This document shows, piece by piece, positions 37,531 to 49,402 of a stretch of DNA of 64,000 bases (positions are counted from its first letter, which is position 1; each line of letters starts with the position of its first letter). The notes below the pieces were generated by a model. It was not told where the DNA came from. It did no database searches and saw only the letters and a list, made by a program, of their open reading frames with translations. The stretch is from Aricia agestis (Eukaryota; Arthropoda; Insecta; Lepidoptera; Lycaenidae), in the NCBI RefSeq assembly GCF_905147365.1, contig NC_056420.1, positions 10,922,001-10,986,000 on the forward strand. The letters run 5' to 3'. The translations under genes were made by a program, and so were the position numbers.

Positions 37531-37597
37531 GTTGGTATATTTTATGTTGATCTATGTATAACATCGACATCGGTAGAGTCGTTTGCGCTCAGTGTTC

Positions 37598-37717
37598 GCC
37601 AACGTCCATACCACGTTGAATACACCGGTTCTCGTCCGATCACCGAAGTTAAGCAACGTCGGGCGCGGTTAGTACTTGGATGGGTGACCGCCTGGGAATA
37701 CCGCGTGATGTTGGCAT
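37598..37717 (+). rRNA. 5S ribosomal RNA, copy 2
   Basis: Begins GCCAACGTCCATACCACG and is otherwise identical to copy 1 through GATGTTGGC. The tandem spacing is 190 bp start to start, with a 70-bp spacer. Internal promoter boxes are intact. The terminator is weaker than in copy 1: only TTTT at 37720-37723, three bases past the mature end. Tandem order with near identity suggests either a small 5S cluster or a recent local duplication. Both look functional. Confidence 0.96.
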
Positions 37718-37844
37718 ACTTTTGCTGATGACTAGTAATTGGTTTTGACCCCGAGTCACTGAATGTACAATGTACATAGCAATAATAATATTATTATTTT
37801 TTATTTATTTATTTATATCAGGCTACATAGGCCCATCGGCGACG

Positions 37845-38235
37845 TGACGCGCGCTTCATTCCGGAGTCTCCCCCGGAACCTTCAGTAGACCACATCAGTC
37901 GGCCAGAATTCCTCCGCTTCAAAGGTCGACAGAAGATGCGTCGGTACTCTCACCACAAAGGAACTGAAGTTGACCTTGTGGCGAGACTGCAGACATTCGA
38001 CCTGAGGGTCGTCTTCTTACTGATGTAGTCCACGACGTCCTCGACCTCCATGGACCAGTGCAGGCGAGATATTATGTACATGGGCGTCGCGGGGACCTCG
38101 CTCCGCAGACGCAGCTCAGGTACATTGCGGCTATCCGTAGACTTACGGCTCTCCGTGAACTTACGGCTCTCATTCTCCCCTTTTTTGTTCATCCGCGGAG
38201 GAGGTGCTGGGCGACCAGCAACAGTCGCGTAGTTT
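37845..38235 (-). pseudogene. LINE ORF1 C-terminal relic
   Basis: The minus strand encodes a basic, Ser/Arg-rich segment, then PMYIISRLHWSMEVEDVVDY. After a frame change it continues SRHKVNFSSFVVRVPTHLL and EEFWPTDVVY, a stop, and RFRGRLR. The phrase order (ISRLHW, DVVDY, SFVVRV, FWP, RFRG) is that of the C-terminal domain of ORF1/gag-like proteins of insect non-LTR elements. At least one frameshift and one in-frame stop kill it. An A/T-rich simple tract (37790-37818) follows at the minus-strand 3' side, as expected of a LINE tail. The family name is not determined. Confidence 0.65.
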
Positions 38236-38239
38236 TGCT

Positions 38240-39951
38240 GAGTCTGAGTATTTTATTATGTCACAAAAAATGCTTCTGACTTCTGAGTACCCTGCATCAC
38301 AACAAAGTAAGTGACAAAAGGACTCATATTAAGTCATAACTCGTAATATATTTGCATAATAGCAGTAGAGAATTTTATATATTATGCAAATATTGTGTTT
38401 AAAAATAGTATTAATTTGTTGAACATGGGTTTTATTTTACTGGATTTTCTGAGTACCTTGTCAATATTTACTGAGCAGGATAATTTTAGATTTGAGTCAA
38501 ACTTGACCACTGCAAATATTAATAATAATTCATTGGTTGACAACGGGCATTGTACTTGTTCTATTTAAAAATAATTCTTGTTCGTTTAAATAAACCAGTT
38601 CTACAAATTATAAATTTATATTTTTTTTAGTTTTCATCTTTGACTTTTAGTTTTACTATATAGGTTAGTTTTAAATAGTTTGTTAAAAATAATTATTAGT
38701 TCAATTATAAATCAGTAGAACGACAAAATGTCAATTGTGACTATTTACTATAATATGTTAGGTACGTAAATTAGTCACATAGGTGATGTTATGTATTATT
38801 TATGCTCCCAAGTAAAGTATTTGCTCAAACCAAACATGGTCAATTGTCGTGATGTTTGTTACATCCTCTGTCCATACGGAGACTAAACATGTTTATAATA
38901 TTGTTTTTGCACTAAAATACTAAGTGCATTAATTTATTTTTGCACTAAAATATCTAGAATCTAGACGGTAGAGTTTTCTCTAAAATCAATGAGATTCTAA
39001 AATCTGGCATTACTATTTAGATTCTTGCTCCCGTGGCTTCGCCTTAAACTTTGAACCCCTATTTGACCCCCCTTAGTATCAATCAGCTTTGTCTTTTTTT
39101 CCGACCAACAATAAATACAAAATTTTAACAAAATCAGTTCAGTGATTTGCGTGAAAATGTAACAAGACAGAGAGACACTTATGCAATTTGACACGATTTT
39201 GACACGCATATTAGTGTTGATTTAATTTTTTGTTACTTTCTTTTTTCTGTAGCACCTACAGTATTGTCTGTGGCAAGTACTTGTGTGTGTGTCTGTGTTT
39301 ATGTGTATGTGCTCGTGCGTATGTTCTTGCATATTTTATATATTTGTGTAAACAATTTGATTCCCATGGTCACCTTCGTTTACTTTAATTGTCAATTCGT
39401 CACAACAATAAAACACACTGTGAAGAAATGGGCAATAGTAAATAACTCACGATTTTGCAAAAAATACACTTAGCATTAAAGCCAATGACTAATATTCGAT
39501 GTAATAATATTATTATTTATGCCTGTACTTTCAAATTTACTTGAGCATTAATAAAGGAAAGCCTTATGAAAACACTGAAATTAGCGACATACAAATAAAA
39601 ACAAAATTTTCACCCTCTATGAAGAATAAAATAAAATAGAATTACATACTACACAAAAGTTTATTTTTTACGTGATTTTTTTCAAAACTTGACTTACTGC
39701 CTTTCGTCTGCAAAGGTATCATCATGACATTTCCACTATTATCATTTAATTGTCATCAGGTGCGCGATGATTTGCATGAAGTTTGCGTCAACAAACAGGA
39801 CATAGAACTTGATGGGAAGTGGTCAATTACGCTGTATATATAATAGTAACTTATTAGTTCTTTTCTATACATGGTGAATATTTATTCTAATCTGAGACTA
39901 GAGAATGAATATAATATTCCCAATACGGTGGTTGACAACCACATCTACTGG
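38240..39951. other. Non-coding stretch
   Basis: No gene. It contains an ATATTTGCATAATA hairpin (about 38345-38390), a decayed minus-strand repeat with a GCTCCCGTGGCTTCGCC end at about 39025-39180, and a GT-rich tract at 39280-39330. Confidence 0.45.
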
Positions 39952-40199
39952 CAGTGACGGATTAACCCTTAATCAAATTAAGCAGTTGCCTAGGGCATCA
40001 CGTCTGGGGGGGCACCAGAAGGACAAAAAACATCCGTCCTTAGGGCATCACCTCTCACTCTCACGTCACCAAAAAGCACACCAAAAAAAAACTTAGGTGG
40101 AAAAAGTATAAAGACCGATTCTAGTTAACATACGGATAGGGGGGGGGGGGGGGGCAGGCATGGATTGCTAGGGCATCAAGTAGTCTTAATCCGTCACTG
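39952..40199. mobile_element. hAT MITE family A, copy 1
   Basis: A 14-bp perfect TIR CAGTGACGGATTAA / TTAATCCGTCACTG, flanked on both sides by TCTACTGG (39944-39951, 40200-40207), a perfect 8-bp target duplication. The 248-bp interior includes CCTAGGGCATCACGTCTG and a run of 16 G (40139-40154). The same family, expanded by insertions, is at 58562-60216. Confidence 0.93.
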
Positions 40200-40207
40200 T
40201 CTACTGG

Positions 40208-41477
40208 TTGTAAGTCGTCGAGGTGGATTATGACGTTCGAAAATTAAACCGTGAAAAACCATGAAAATTGAAGTTAAATATAAGTTATCAGTTAATTAAT
40301 GAAATGACTAGTATTTTTTTAAGTTACCATAATTTGCAACAATTTTGCTTAACTCCTCACTTTTACGTCGCGTAGACCGACTTTGATCAACCACAGACAC
40401 AAAAAACTCCTGAGATTAACTATAGTAATTGTAGTATTATTTAGATATTATGGCGACGCATAACACCAACAAACCATGATCCGCCAAATTGACCTTGAAG
40501 TCGAGCTTTCTTCGCGTCGTACAATGACTCAGACGAATGTTCAACATAGTTAATATTCGGTGGAAAAAGTCGATTATGTTTTTTGTGGTGGACGACAGAC
40601 ATACGTATGCGACTGTGGGAATTGGGCCTCTTGTTTTGACACGGTGGCGCCGACTAGCAGCTGGTGTAAGTGACAAGAAGTAGAGGGAAAGGGGAGAGGA
40701 GAAAAAAAATAAAAAAAATAATAAGTATTTAGGACGAAAGTTCTTGATTTGTAAATAAGGTTTAGTTACAGATGCGTCATATGTAGAGATGCTTAAAATA
40801 TATTACCTGTGTTTTGAGATGCGTAAAAGTATTAAATTTTTAACATAGAGTCTAATAAAAGTGGCTGGACATTTTTGTTTAATTCAAGCACAAAATGATT
40901 GATATTTTAACAAATTGCCACCGCTTATTGTTATTACGTATTCATGTTCCTATTTTTGGTATTAAAACTTATAGCTAATAATAAAAATTTTAAGCCGCTG
41001 ACTTTAAAAAGTTTAAAAAAGGCTTTTTACACAATAGATTAATATTATGTAGCTTTTGCGTTGTTACCAGTAAGTAGGCAAATATTTTTATCGTCCACCT
41101 TTCTTCGAAATCGCTTGTGAATTGGACCACACTCAATTTGACATATCCGAAGTAATTAAAAAGAGTCCATCAGTCCGGATACGTGACTCCATCACGATCG
41201 AGACGATCTAACGTCGATCTGACGGTCGACCGTCGGCCGATCGTCGGTCAGATCGGAGACAATCAGATCTGATAGTGGGACACGACTTTATAATAGTTTT
41301 TATCTAGAAATCAATATTTACTGTTATGTTGGAACAGATTAGCCGCTTCGCTGGATCTTTGTAGAGCTGTTGCTGCTTTTGGTATTATTTTGGTACTGAT
41401 GTGTAACTTAGCGATATACAAAGGAACTTTGTTAACTGAAATTATTAACTGGTGAATGGTGATACATAATATTATTA
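40208..41477. other. Non-coding stretch
   Basis: No gene. The 41195-41270 part is a GATC/GTCGG-rich, partly self-complementary block (CGATCTGACGGTCGACCG against GATCGTCGGTCAGATCG) that may be the core of a foldback element. Confidence 0.45.
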
Positions 41478-41610
41478 CTAGCTTTTGACCACGGCTTTGT
41501 CCGGTTTAAATGGCCAAAAATTGCCTTTTCCAGATAAACAACTTGTCGAAATATACTGATGCGCCCTTGTGCGAAGTCAAATTTCGAAACTGGTAGAGCA
41601 GACATTTTGT
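41478..41610 (-). mobile_element. Helitron-like 3' end
   Basis: The plus strand starts ACTAGCTTTTGACCACGGC, the reverse complement of a CTAGT terminus preceded by a short hairpin. The rest is decayed. Confidence 0.4.
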
Positions 41611-41981
41611 AGATCTACATTGTACGTAGAAGTTAACTAGGTATTTCTTTCTGAGGAAATTAATGGAACCAACGGCCAAGGTAATTTGCATGTTGTAGAT
41701 TATACATGACTTAAATATTTTAAATGCGTATTAGCAAAAAGTAATTGTATCCGAAAACAGCTAATATAGATGATCAGGGTCATGTCGGATGGACGGACAG
41801 CTGTAATTATATCGTGCGTGATTCGCAGGTGATTGATAATGATTAGAATATCATTAGATTCATCATTGTATCATTAGGTGTCAGCCTAGATGACTCTAGA
41901 GTCTAGACCCCTATGCTTCTGCGAGAATAGCGGATATTATGTTGTTTTGAGAATTGAAAACTAATTAGCAACTAATTTTTA

Positions 41982-42143
41982 CTAGCTATTTGACCGAGCT
42001 TTGCTCGGTATTCGATAAAACACGAATTAAATGACATTTTCTGAAAATGATTGCTAACTAGATCGATTTATCGCCCCCGAAATACCCTATATACTAAATT
42101 TCATGAAAATCGTTGGAGCCGATTCCGAGATTCCAATTATATA
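41982..42143 (-). mobile_element. Helitron-like element
   Basis: The plus strand starts ACTAGCTATTTGACCGAGCTTTGCTCGG, where GACCGAGC-TTT-GCTCGG forms the subterminal hairpin next to a reversed CTAGT. It ends with a TCATGAAAATCGTTGGAGCC phrase. Confidence 0.55.
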
Positions 42144-42149
42144 TACAGA

Positions 42150-42915
<766 letters not shown>

Positions 42916-43205
42916 TAGTGGTTCTTAACCCTGGTGGTCCCTGAAGGCATTCCAAGTGGTCCCCGAAGCCATCATAATAATACGTGAGAATTCAGAAGTC
43001 AGTAAAGAGTATGCAGTCACAAAAATCATATAAAATTAAAATCTGTAACTTTTAGATTTTTGCTCAATGAAAAATGAGTGCTGATTTTATAATTATTTGT
43101 GGTTGTGCTTGTTTTCCTTAATTTAGGTAAACCAAATGGGTGGTCCCCGGCAAGACAAACATTTGGTAAGATGGTCCCTCATGACTAAAAGGTTAAGAAC
43201 CACTG
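42916..43205. mobile_element. hAT MITE, 290 bp
   Basis: TIRs TAGTGGTTCTTAACC and GGTTAAGAACCACTG, flanked on both sides by AGCTAGAG (42908-42915, 43206-43213), a perfect 8-bp duplication. The first base is T where hAT ends usually have C. The interior has GGTGGTCCCTGAAGG and TGGTCCCTCATGAC words typical of this end type. Confidence 0.9.
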
Positions 43206-43213
43206 AGCTAGAG

Positions 43214-44214
43214 GAACCGCAGTGGTGCTTCTCTACAATGGTGGAGATTGGAGAAGCATCTATTCATACTTCCATACTAATCAAGACGAGCAAGTTGCGG
43301 GCGTCGTCTAGACCTCTAATTATACTAAAAAAATATCTATTAGAATAGAAGTAAGTAGAAATATAAAGGTAGAAAAATAGTTACCCAACAGTTTCCACGT
43401 GTCAGGTTTTTCACTATGTACAGTTAAAGGCAATTTCGGCTTCTCACTTTTCGACCTTATTAATTGTGAATAAGGTTCATTATTGACATATCGGATCTGT
43501 CTCGAACGGATCAACAATTAGAACACCTGATGTGATGATGACGACAATCCGCTCATTATGGTTATTGTAATTATATATGTTTGTGAGGTATCTCGGATAT
43601 CTTAATATGGTCCACGCGCCAAGACCGAGGAAGTGAGCAACTAACGCTGCACACCTTTTTGTGATCATTACCTTACTGGGTATGTGACATACTCATCGAC
43701 ATACGTGGGTAATGTAATTGATACAGTTTACATAAGTAAAAGAACTTCTGACATTGCAGCGCCAAAAACCAAATCAATAAGTCAAATAGGCGTGGTATCA
43801 GTCTATCAGCCTGATTTTTTTTAGGGATAGTAATAGTCTAAAGAGTATACTATGTCGAAACATAAAACATAAATAATGGGGATAATGTCTGAAAGTCACA
43901 AAAAGTGCGTGGTGCAAGTAAAATTAACAATCATCAAACAAACGGAGCTAAACTATCGGAAAAGATTATAAAACTACCCACGAAGAAAACTCTGCAAGAA
44001 GTCAAAGCTTTTAAGCATGATTAGCCTACATTATGGAGATAGGCTATAAGTTAACCCCGACACAAACACGCGCGGACAGCGGCACTGTATCAATCACATA
44101 CCCCTGTTGAATAAAATAACGTGTCTTTGAAATATATTCGTGCTTTGGCGAAGAACATACTAACCCAAGATCCAGCTACTTTCATAAATTGACGAAAGCT
44201 TTAATAAAGCTACT
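43214..44214. other. Non-coding stretch
   Basis: No gene or bounded repeat was recognised. A possible retroposon trace (GTTGCGGGCGTCGTCTAGAC, Helitron-like 3' end) lies at about 43295-43315. Confidence 0.4.
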
Positions 44215-44370
44215 AGATAATGAAGGATCTGTACGTTTTTTCGGGATAAAAAATATCCTTTGTCCTTTCCTGGGACTCATAAAAATCGGTTCAGCGGTTT
44301 AAGCTTGAAGAGGTGTATTTAGACCACTAGATAGACACACTTTCGCATTTATAATATTAGTATGGATAAG
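44215..44370 (-). mobile_element. Helitron-like element
   Basis: Minus-strand order: CACTTTCGCATTTATAATAT and TAGTATGGATAA at the right, AAAATCGGTTCAGCGGTTTA in the middle, and GATCTGTACGTTTTTTCGGG at the left. Confidence 0.55.
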
Positions 44371-44415
44371 CTTTATAAAATGACGAAAGTCTAGTTGTCG
44401 CTAGTTCTTGGACTA

Positions 44416-44632
44416 AGGCTGTGTTTCCACCAGAGCTGTGCGGAGCTGTGTTGCGAGGGATGTGTTTTTGAGAACACATTCCTCGCAACACAGCTCCGCA
44501 ACCAATAGCATCGCCGGCCGCCGCGCTGATAGCGATGTCATGGCAAAGTCATGTCATTGAAGCGATTTTATTGGTTCTCAAAAACACATTCCTCGCAACA
44601 CAGCTCCGCACAGCTCTGGTGGAAAAGCAGCC
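44416..44632. mobile_element. Foldback MITE (AGGCTG...CAGCCT)
   Basis: TIR of about 60 bp: AGGCTGTGTTTCCACCAGAG at the left, its imperfect reverse complement at the right, with internal GCGGAGCTGTGTTGCGAG. A second internal copy of CATTCCTCGCAACACAGC makes local hairpins. The target duplication is not resolved. Confidence 0.8.
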
Positions 44633-44656
44633 TAATAGTGGTTATACGGTACTCTA

Positions 44657-44827
44657 GGGCTGGTATAAATAGTCAGTACTTAAGATGCGACCCGGTCTCA
44701 AGACGCGATTCGGCTCTGTGATTGGTCCAAATTTTGACAGCCAACCAATCACAGAGCCAGGCTCTGAGAGCCTGAACCGTGTCTTGAGACCGAGATGCAT
44801 CTTGAGTACTGACTATTTATACCGGGC
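44657..44827. mobile_element. TA-flanked foldback MITE, copy 1
   Basis: Flanked by TA on both sides. GGTATAAATAGTCAGTACTT and its inverse bound the element, and GGCTCTGTGATTGGTCC is opposed by its complement. The same family is at 59279-59436. Arms cover almost the whole 171 bp. Confidence 0.82.
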
Positions 44828-45064
44828 TAGGGATCTGCGCTATGCTTACGTAGTAATCCTATGTATTAATCTGTGGACGAACATCTTTGATGCTTTTCTT
44901 ATCAATCATCATCATCATCATATGAGCATTTACCAAGTAAAGTGACTGATTGTGGAGATTCAATGTTCATAGTGATATTTAGAACTGAATGTTGCCCGCA
45001 AAAAAAACTATCCATGGTCATTCCCTGAAATTACGGAAATACCATCGAAATACACGGTTCAGGG

Positions 45065-45258
45065 TAGTGATGAGCAAAACAAGACTCAGACAGTCTTGGT
45101 TTTGGTATTTCTAGTACAATATTGGTCTTGGACTTGGTCAAATCTGCCTGATCTTGGTCTTGGATTTGGTTTTTTTTAGTTTTAGGATATTCTTGGACTC
45201 GGCATTGCTTTTTGCAAGACCAAGACTAAGGCTGCAAGACCGATTTTGCTCATCACTA
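45065..45258. mobile_element. hAT MITE, 194 bp
   Basis: A perfect 15-bp TIR TAGTGATGAGCAAAA, flanked on both sides by GTTCAGGG (45057-45064, 45259-45266). The interior is made of repeated TCTTGG/AAGACCAAG words. Confidence 0.92.
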
Positions 45259-45289
45259 GTTCAGGGGCCGTAGCCAATAAGTTCCTTCC

Positions 45290-45429
45290 TTTCGTTAAAA
45301 ACGATGACGTTTGTTATCAAAATGTATGGGGATTTGACATTAGTCTTCGCAAGCGAAATGTCATTTAGCGATGACTTATGTTAAACCGCATACATTTTGA
45401 TAAGGAATTTCGTCATCGTTTTTAACGAG
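45290..45429. mobile_element. Foldback MITE family C, copy 1
   Basis: Inverted arms TTTCGTTAAAAACGATGACG and complement. The interior (GACATTAGTCTTCGC, GCGATGACTTATGTTAAA, CGCATACATTTTGAT) is shared with the element at 46203. Confidence 0.75.
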
Positions 45430-45461
45430 AGAATGATACTTTGTCTAAGGGGGCTGGAGTT

Positions 45462-45536
45462 TAAGGCTGCCTTCACATTAAGTCGCGAGTAGCGCGGCTG
45501 CCGCACCACTCGCGACTTAATGTGAAGGCAGCCTTA
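45462..45536. repeat. Perfect 28-bp hairpin
   Basis: Arms TAAGGCTGCCTTCACATTAA+GTCGCGAG at 45462-45489 and the exact complement at 45509-45536, with a 19-base GC-rich loop. Confidence 0.92.
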
Positions 45537-45918
45537 GCGTAAGAAGGTGAAAAAAACTTATTGGAGCTTGTATGATTGAACTTTTCCCTATTTTTTGGTA
45601 TGTTTTAAGCAGCTTCAAAATTATATTACAATATTATTATTTCAACAATTTAGTCCGAACATAAAAACAGATACGTCGAGACAGACAGACAGCGTTTGGA
45701 TACGGAACCCCAAAAACTATCAAACCGGAAGTACACCGGATAGATCACAGCCGCTGGCTCCAGTGTGAAGCCCCGGGGGAGCACCGTTATTTATGCCTGA
45801 CGACCTATCACTTACCCCGCCCGCGGTGCATACATTACCCTGACGTACCTAGTGAATGCACCCCACAGCCCACTACTTTCACACTGGCCGTTTGAATTTT
45901 GAATATGTGATTCTTTAA

Positions 45919-46069
45919 CGGCCGTTCCCAATATTTGATCTATCTCTGGTTTTGCCCTACTAGAGATAGGAATAGCTCACATTAGAGACATATATTTTAT
46001 GTCAATTGTGAGCTATTCCTATCTCTAGTATGGCAAAACCAGAGATAGATCAAATATTGGGAACGGCCG
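45919..46069. mobile_element. Foldback MITE with TAA duplication
   Basis: Starts CGGCCGTTCCCAATATTTG and ends with the exact complement. Arms of about 65 bp are almost perfect. TAA on both sides (45916-45918, 46070-46072) fits the 3-bp duplication of PIF/Harbinger elements. Confidence 0.85.
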
Positions 46070-46202
46070 TAAGTACGGTCTGCATAAACCATGGTATTTA
46101 CTATTTAGTCCTTTGATGTGCATTAGGGGCACCTAAGCGAAACTGATATTACCAACTAGTGTGACAGGCCTTACTTAAAACGCTTGGACTCCAGAGGGCC
46201 TA

Positions 46203-46355
46203 GACAAGCGGCAAGCGATTATCGTAAACGCTAACGCCAACACCACAAAATGTATGGGAATTGAGTATTGACATTAGTATTCGCTAGCGAAGCGATGACT
46301 TATGTCAAATCGCATACATTTTGTTAGCGTTTACGATAATCGCTTGCCACTTGCC
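46203..46355. mobile_element. Foldback MITE family C, copy 2
   Basis: Arms GGCAAGCGATTATCGTAAAC+GCTAAC (46210-46235) and exact complement (46323-46348). The interior is shared with the element at 45290 (GACATTAGTATTCGC, GCGATGACTTATGTCAAA), though the arms differ. Confidence 0.8.
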
Positions 46356-46567
46356 TACTAGGGCAGGAGTGCCAGTAGAAAGCTGAGTCGACAGTTTTCT
46401 TTCCCTTCGCCTAACAAATTCTGACATTTTACATTTCAATCACCCAAAAAAGTGGTAAACGTTGATAAAAAAGTTTTCAACGAAAAAATGACCCAAAAGT
46501 ATGCGCAAGATATATCTGCCTTTCCTCTACTATCTTCTTTGGTCACATGATCAAGCACGTTGTACTA

Positions 46568-46690
46568 TTAGAGAAGTTGATTCCTATGCAAATCGGGGAC
46601 CTAAGTAGTTTGGTTGCGTTACGTTAAACCCAGCTGACAGATCACAAATAACGTTGGTCTGTCAATTGCATAGGAATCAACTTCCTCGAT
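46568..46690. mobile_element. Short TIR element
   Basis: AGAAGTTGATTCCTATGCA at the left and TGCATAGGAATCAACTTCCT at the right. A 19-bp TIR. TTTGGTTGCGTTACGTTAAA lies in the interior. Confidence 0.7.
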
Positions 46691-47728
46691 GGTATATACA
46701 CTCATGTACATTTTAACATGAACTTTGACTGTACATTCAACAGACGAAATATCACGTTAATTTCGCTTACAGAACGCGTCGCAAATGAAGAGATATTTTG
46801 CCACATACGATTTGGTATTAGTGAAGTCATATTTGCCACACAGCATCCGTGGGAACATTGCATTACGCCAGCGCTGGACGCCAGTGACAGGCAATAACGA
46901 AGCTCACCCAGCCGACTTGTCAGACCGTCTAGGACGGCGGCGCGTGTCCATTGTCAAAGACGGCACGGTCTTTTTTTCTAAATTATAGTTTTGCTGCTAT
47001 TTCATTGCAACTATTTCATATATTTTTTTTAAAGACGGCCGCGGCACGGTTACGGTTTGGAAGTAAGAATAGAAGAAGGGTGTTACAAAATTTTGGCCCT
47101 ACTTCTTTTCCTTAGGAATACATAGATATTAACTTGGATTTTATCATTGCAGTCATCCTAATACTCAAAATGATAAGTCGTTTAGGCGTAGAGTGTGTCA
47201 AAAACAAGCATACATACAAAAACGTAACTCTTTCCACACAGTCGGTTGAAATGTAAATCACATTGTCTCAAGTTCTCAAAGCTAAATAACCCGGGTGTTG
47301 TTAAAACTTTAAAAATACTTTTGAAGCAACTGGAATTAACATTCCTATTAAAATATCGTGTTTTAAATGCATAATATGAAACTTTGGACACTGAAAACAC
47401 GAACTGTTAATAATGAAATGTTACGTCCCAATTTCCTATTTCTTTTAATTACTATTTGACTATTAGTTTTAGAATGAAGATTACCACATCCTTCTTTCAT
47501 AGCTCGTCTCTTGACAGTGGACGCACGCTGCCGATTAGTCACACAGTAAACGGTAATTCTCGCAAAAGTAACACGACCGCCGTTGCATACGTCATTAATG
47601 ACAGCTAATTGGCCCCTCGGCGCACGCTCCTCACGATGTCATTATACACCACACGACCTGCCCTTGTGGTAGTCATCGTTATAAACAGATGGAGATGATG
47701 GTAATCAAACTCAAAGGCTTATAGGTAC

Positions 47729-47880
47729 TAAGGCTTGTCCCACAGGTGTCCCGGCTAGGCAGACACGCACCTACCGAGTACAGGGGCGAGAGACAATGCT
47801 CTCGATCAATTTGATTGGCCGAGAGCACTGTCTCACCACTGTCTTGCCACTCTACTCGGTATGTGTAATCAAGCCCTTAC
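47729..47880. mobile_element. Foldback MITE
   Basis: Outer ends AAGGCTTGTCCCACAGG and ATCAAGCCCTT are imperfectly inverted. Inner pairs CACCTACCGAGTA / TACTCGGTATGTG and GACAATGCTCTCG / CGAGAGCACTGTC are clear. Confidence 0.65.
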
Positions 47881-47952
47881 GTATCTTTCGGCAGCAATGA
47901 AACAGACAATTGACTATACGAGAGTCCCGGGACCTTACTCCCGACTCTGGGC

Positions 47953-48087
47953 CCGTACCACGAAACGGTTTTGAGACTCAAACAATTGGACGAGAATGCT
48001 GCATCCTACTCTGACAAACGTGAATTGACGTTGTTAGAGCAGGACGCGGCATTCTCTTCCGATTGTATGTGTACTCAAAACGCCTAC
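47953..48087. mobile_element. Foldback MITE
   Basis: Inverted arms of about 60 bp: GTTTTGAGACTCAAACAATT at the left against a complement beginning GCGTTTTGAGTACACATACA on the other strand, and GAGAATGCTGC against GCGGCATTCTC. Confidence 0.7.
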
Positions 48088-49402
48088 TGATTCGATATTG
48101 AAAACGAGACTGATCCAATGTCGATTTCAATTCAGCCACAATCGTTATCAACAAATTCCAGTCAAGATCGACGTCGCATTGAAAACGTCAAATTTCTCGA
48201 TTTTGATAAGTTACAAATTAAGCCACTACACAATCATGCGCCGATATATCGCGAATTACAAATCCATCTGAGATCGAGTAGAATCGATTCTCGATTGTGA
48301 CAGGAGTAAGATGATAGAAGCTGATATCACCTCATTCAAATATTCAACATTTAATCTAGTTAGTGGCTATTTACATCTTGTGGCTTTAGTTACCTGTCTA
48401 AATCCTGTATAGTAGGCATGTGATGATGATGATGGAAGCAATAAGTCAATCGATAAATTCCAGTCACTCGACCATCGCTCCGAAATAGCGCCAGTGCGTC
48501 ACGCCAGTAATTGCTTTATTTTTAACCAACTGGGACGCGGGAGGTGATGTTAAGACTGTAATCGCTTCCTGAACCACTACAGTAAATGGTTAAATCATTA
48601 TTGGCTAAATAACATAAGCTAACACAGTAACACTATAAAAATCAAGAAGGGTAAAGCTAAGAAATCATGCACACTCCATTCTCGTAACTTCGTTACACCA
48701 AAATACGCTTACCACCCAGAAAGCGTACATTTTTCCGGGATAAAAAAATGTTCAATACCCCTTTCTTAGGGCTGAAAGTATGTCATGAAGTTTGATATAT
48801 TATATCTAAGCCAGCGGCTTAAATGTGAAGATTTAACCGACAGCCACACTTTCGCATATTAAAAATGTTAGTATCGATAATAATAATGTATGGTACTTAG
48901 CAAAATATAATCTTAGAACCTGGTAAGAATCGGCGCGTGGACTCTCCAGGAAAATATTCGTGCCATTAGTCACAGATATTGTAAAAATATGTAACAGAGC
49001 ACGTCAGTATCGACACTTGGCGCGCGCTCAAATTGATATTGAATTTATTTTCAATTTTAACGCGCCCTCCTTCACGACACAGTGTAGCGTTTACACAGAG
49101 AAAGATGATTTATTGATTTTGATTTTCATTGTGTATTTCCTTTGAATATTTGGATTACAGTTCTGATAATTTTTTAGTTAAATAGTATTAATTATATTGA
49201 TGGGAAGTATAATAATAGAATGAAAACTTAGAAAAAAGAAAATTTTATATTATTTAAAGAAATACTCATATTTAATGCAGTGTAAATAAATATAATCATG
49301 TAATTATTATTTATAGAGGAGACAAGAAAACTGTACACATAAACGTATACGTCATAAATTACTTGAGTATACGCTGTACGCTATCATACAGCGTGATAAT
49401 AT
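48088..49402. other. Non-coding stretch before the LTR element
   Basis: No gene. It contains one Helitron-like fragment (48690-48880). The 49375-49400 part (TACGCTGTACGCTATCATAC AGCG region) is an imperfect hairpin at the insertion target. Confidence 0.45.
48690..48880 (-). mobile_element. Helitron-like element
   Basis: Minus-strand order: CACACTTTCGCATATTAAAA at the right, AGCCAGCGGCTTAAATG in the middle, and GCGTACATTTTTCCGGGAT at the left. Confidence 0.5.

Noticed and set aside
37361..37570. 69-codon minus-strand frame
   Set aside because: Antisense of the 5S rRNA gene.
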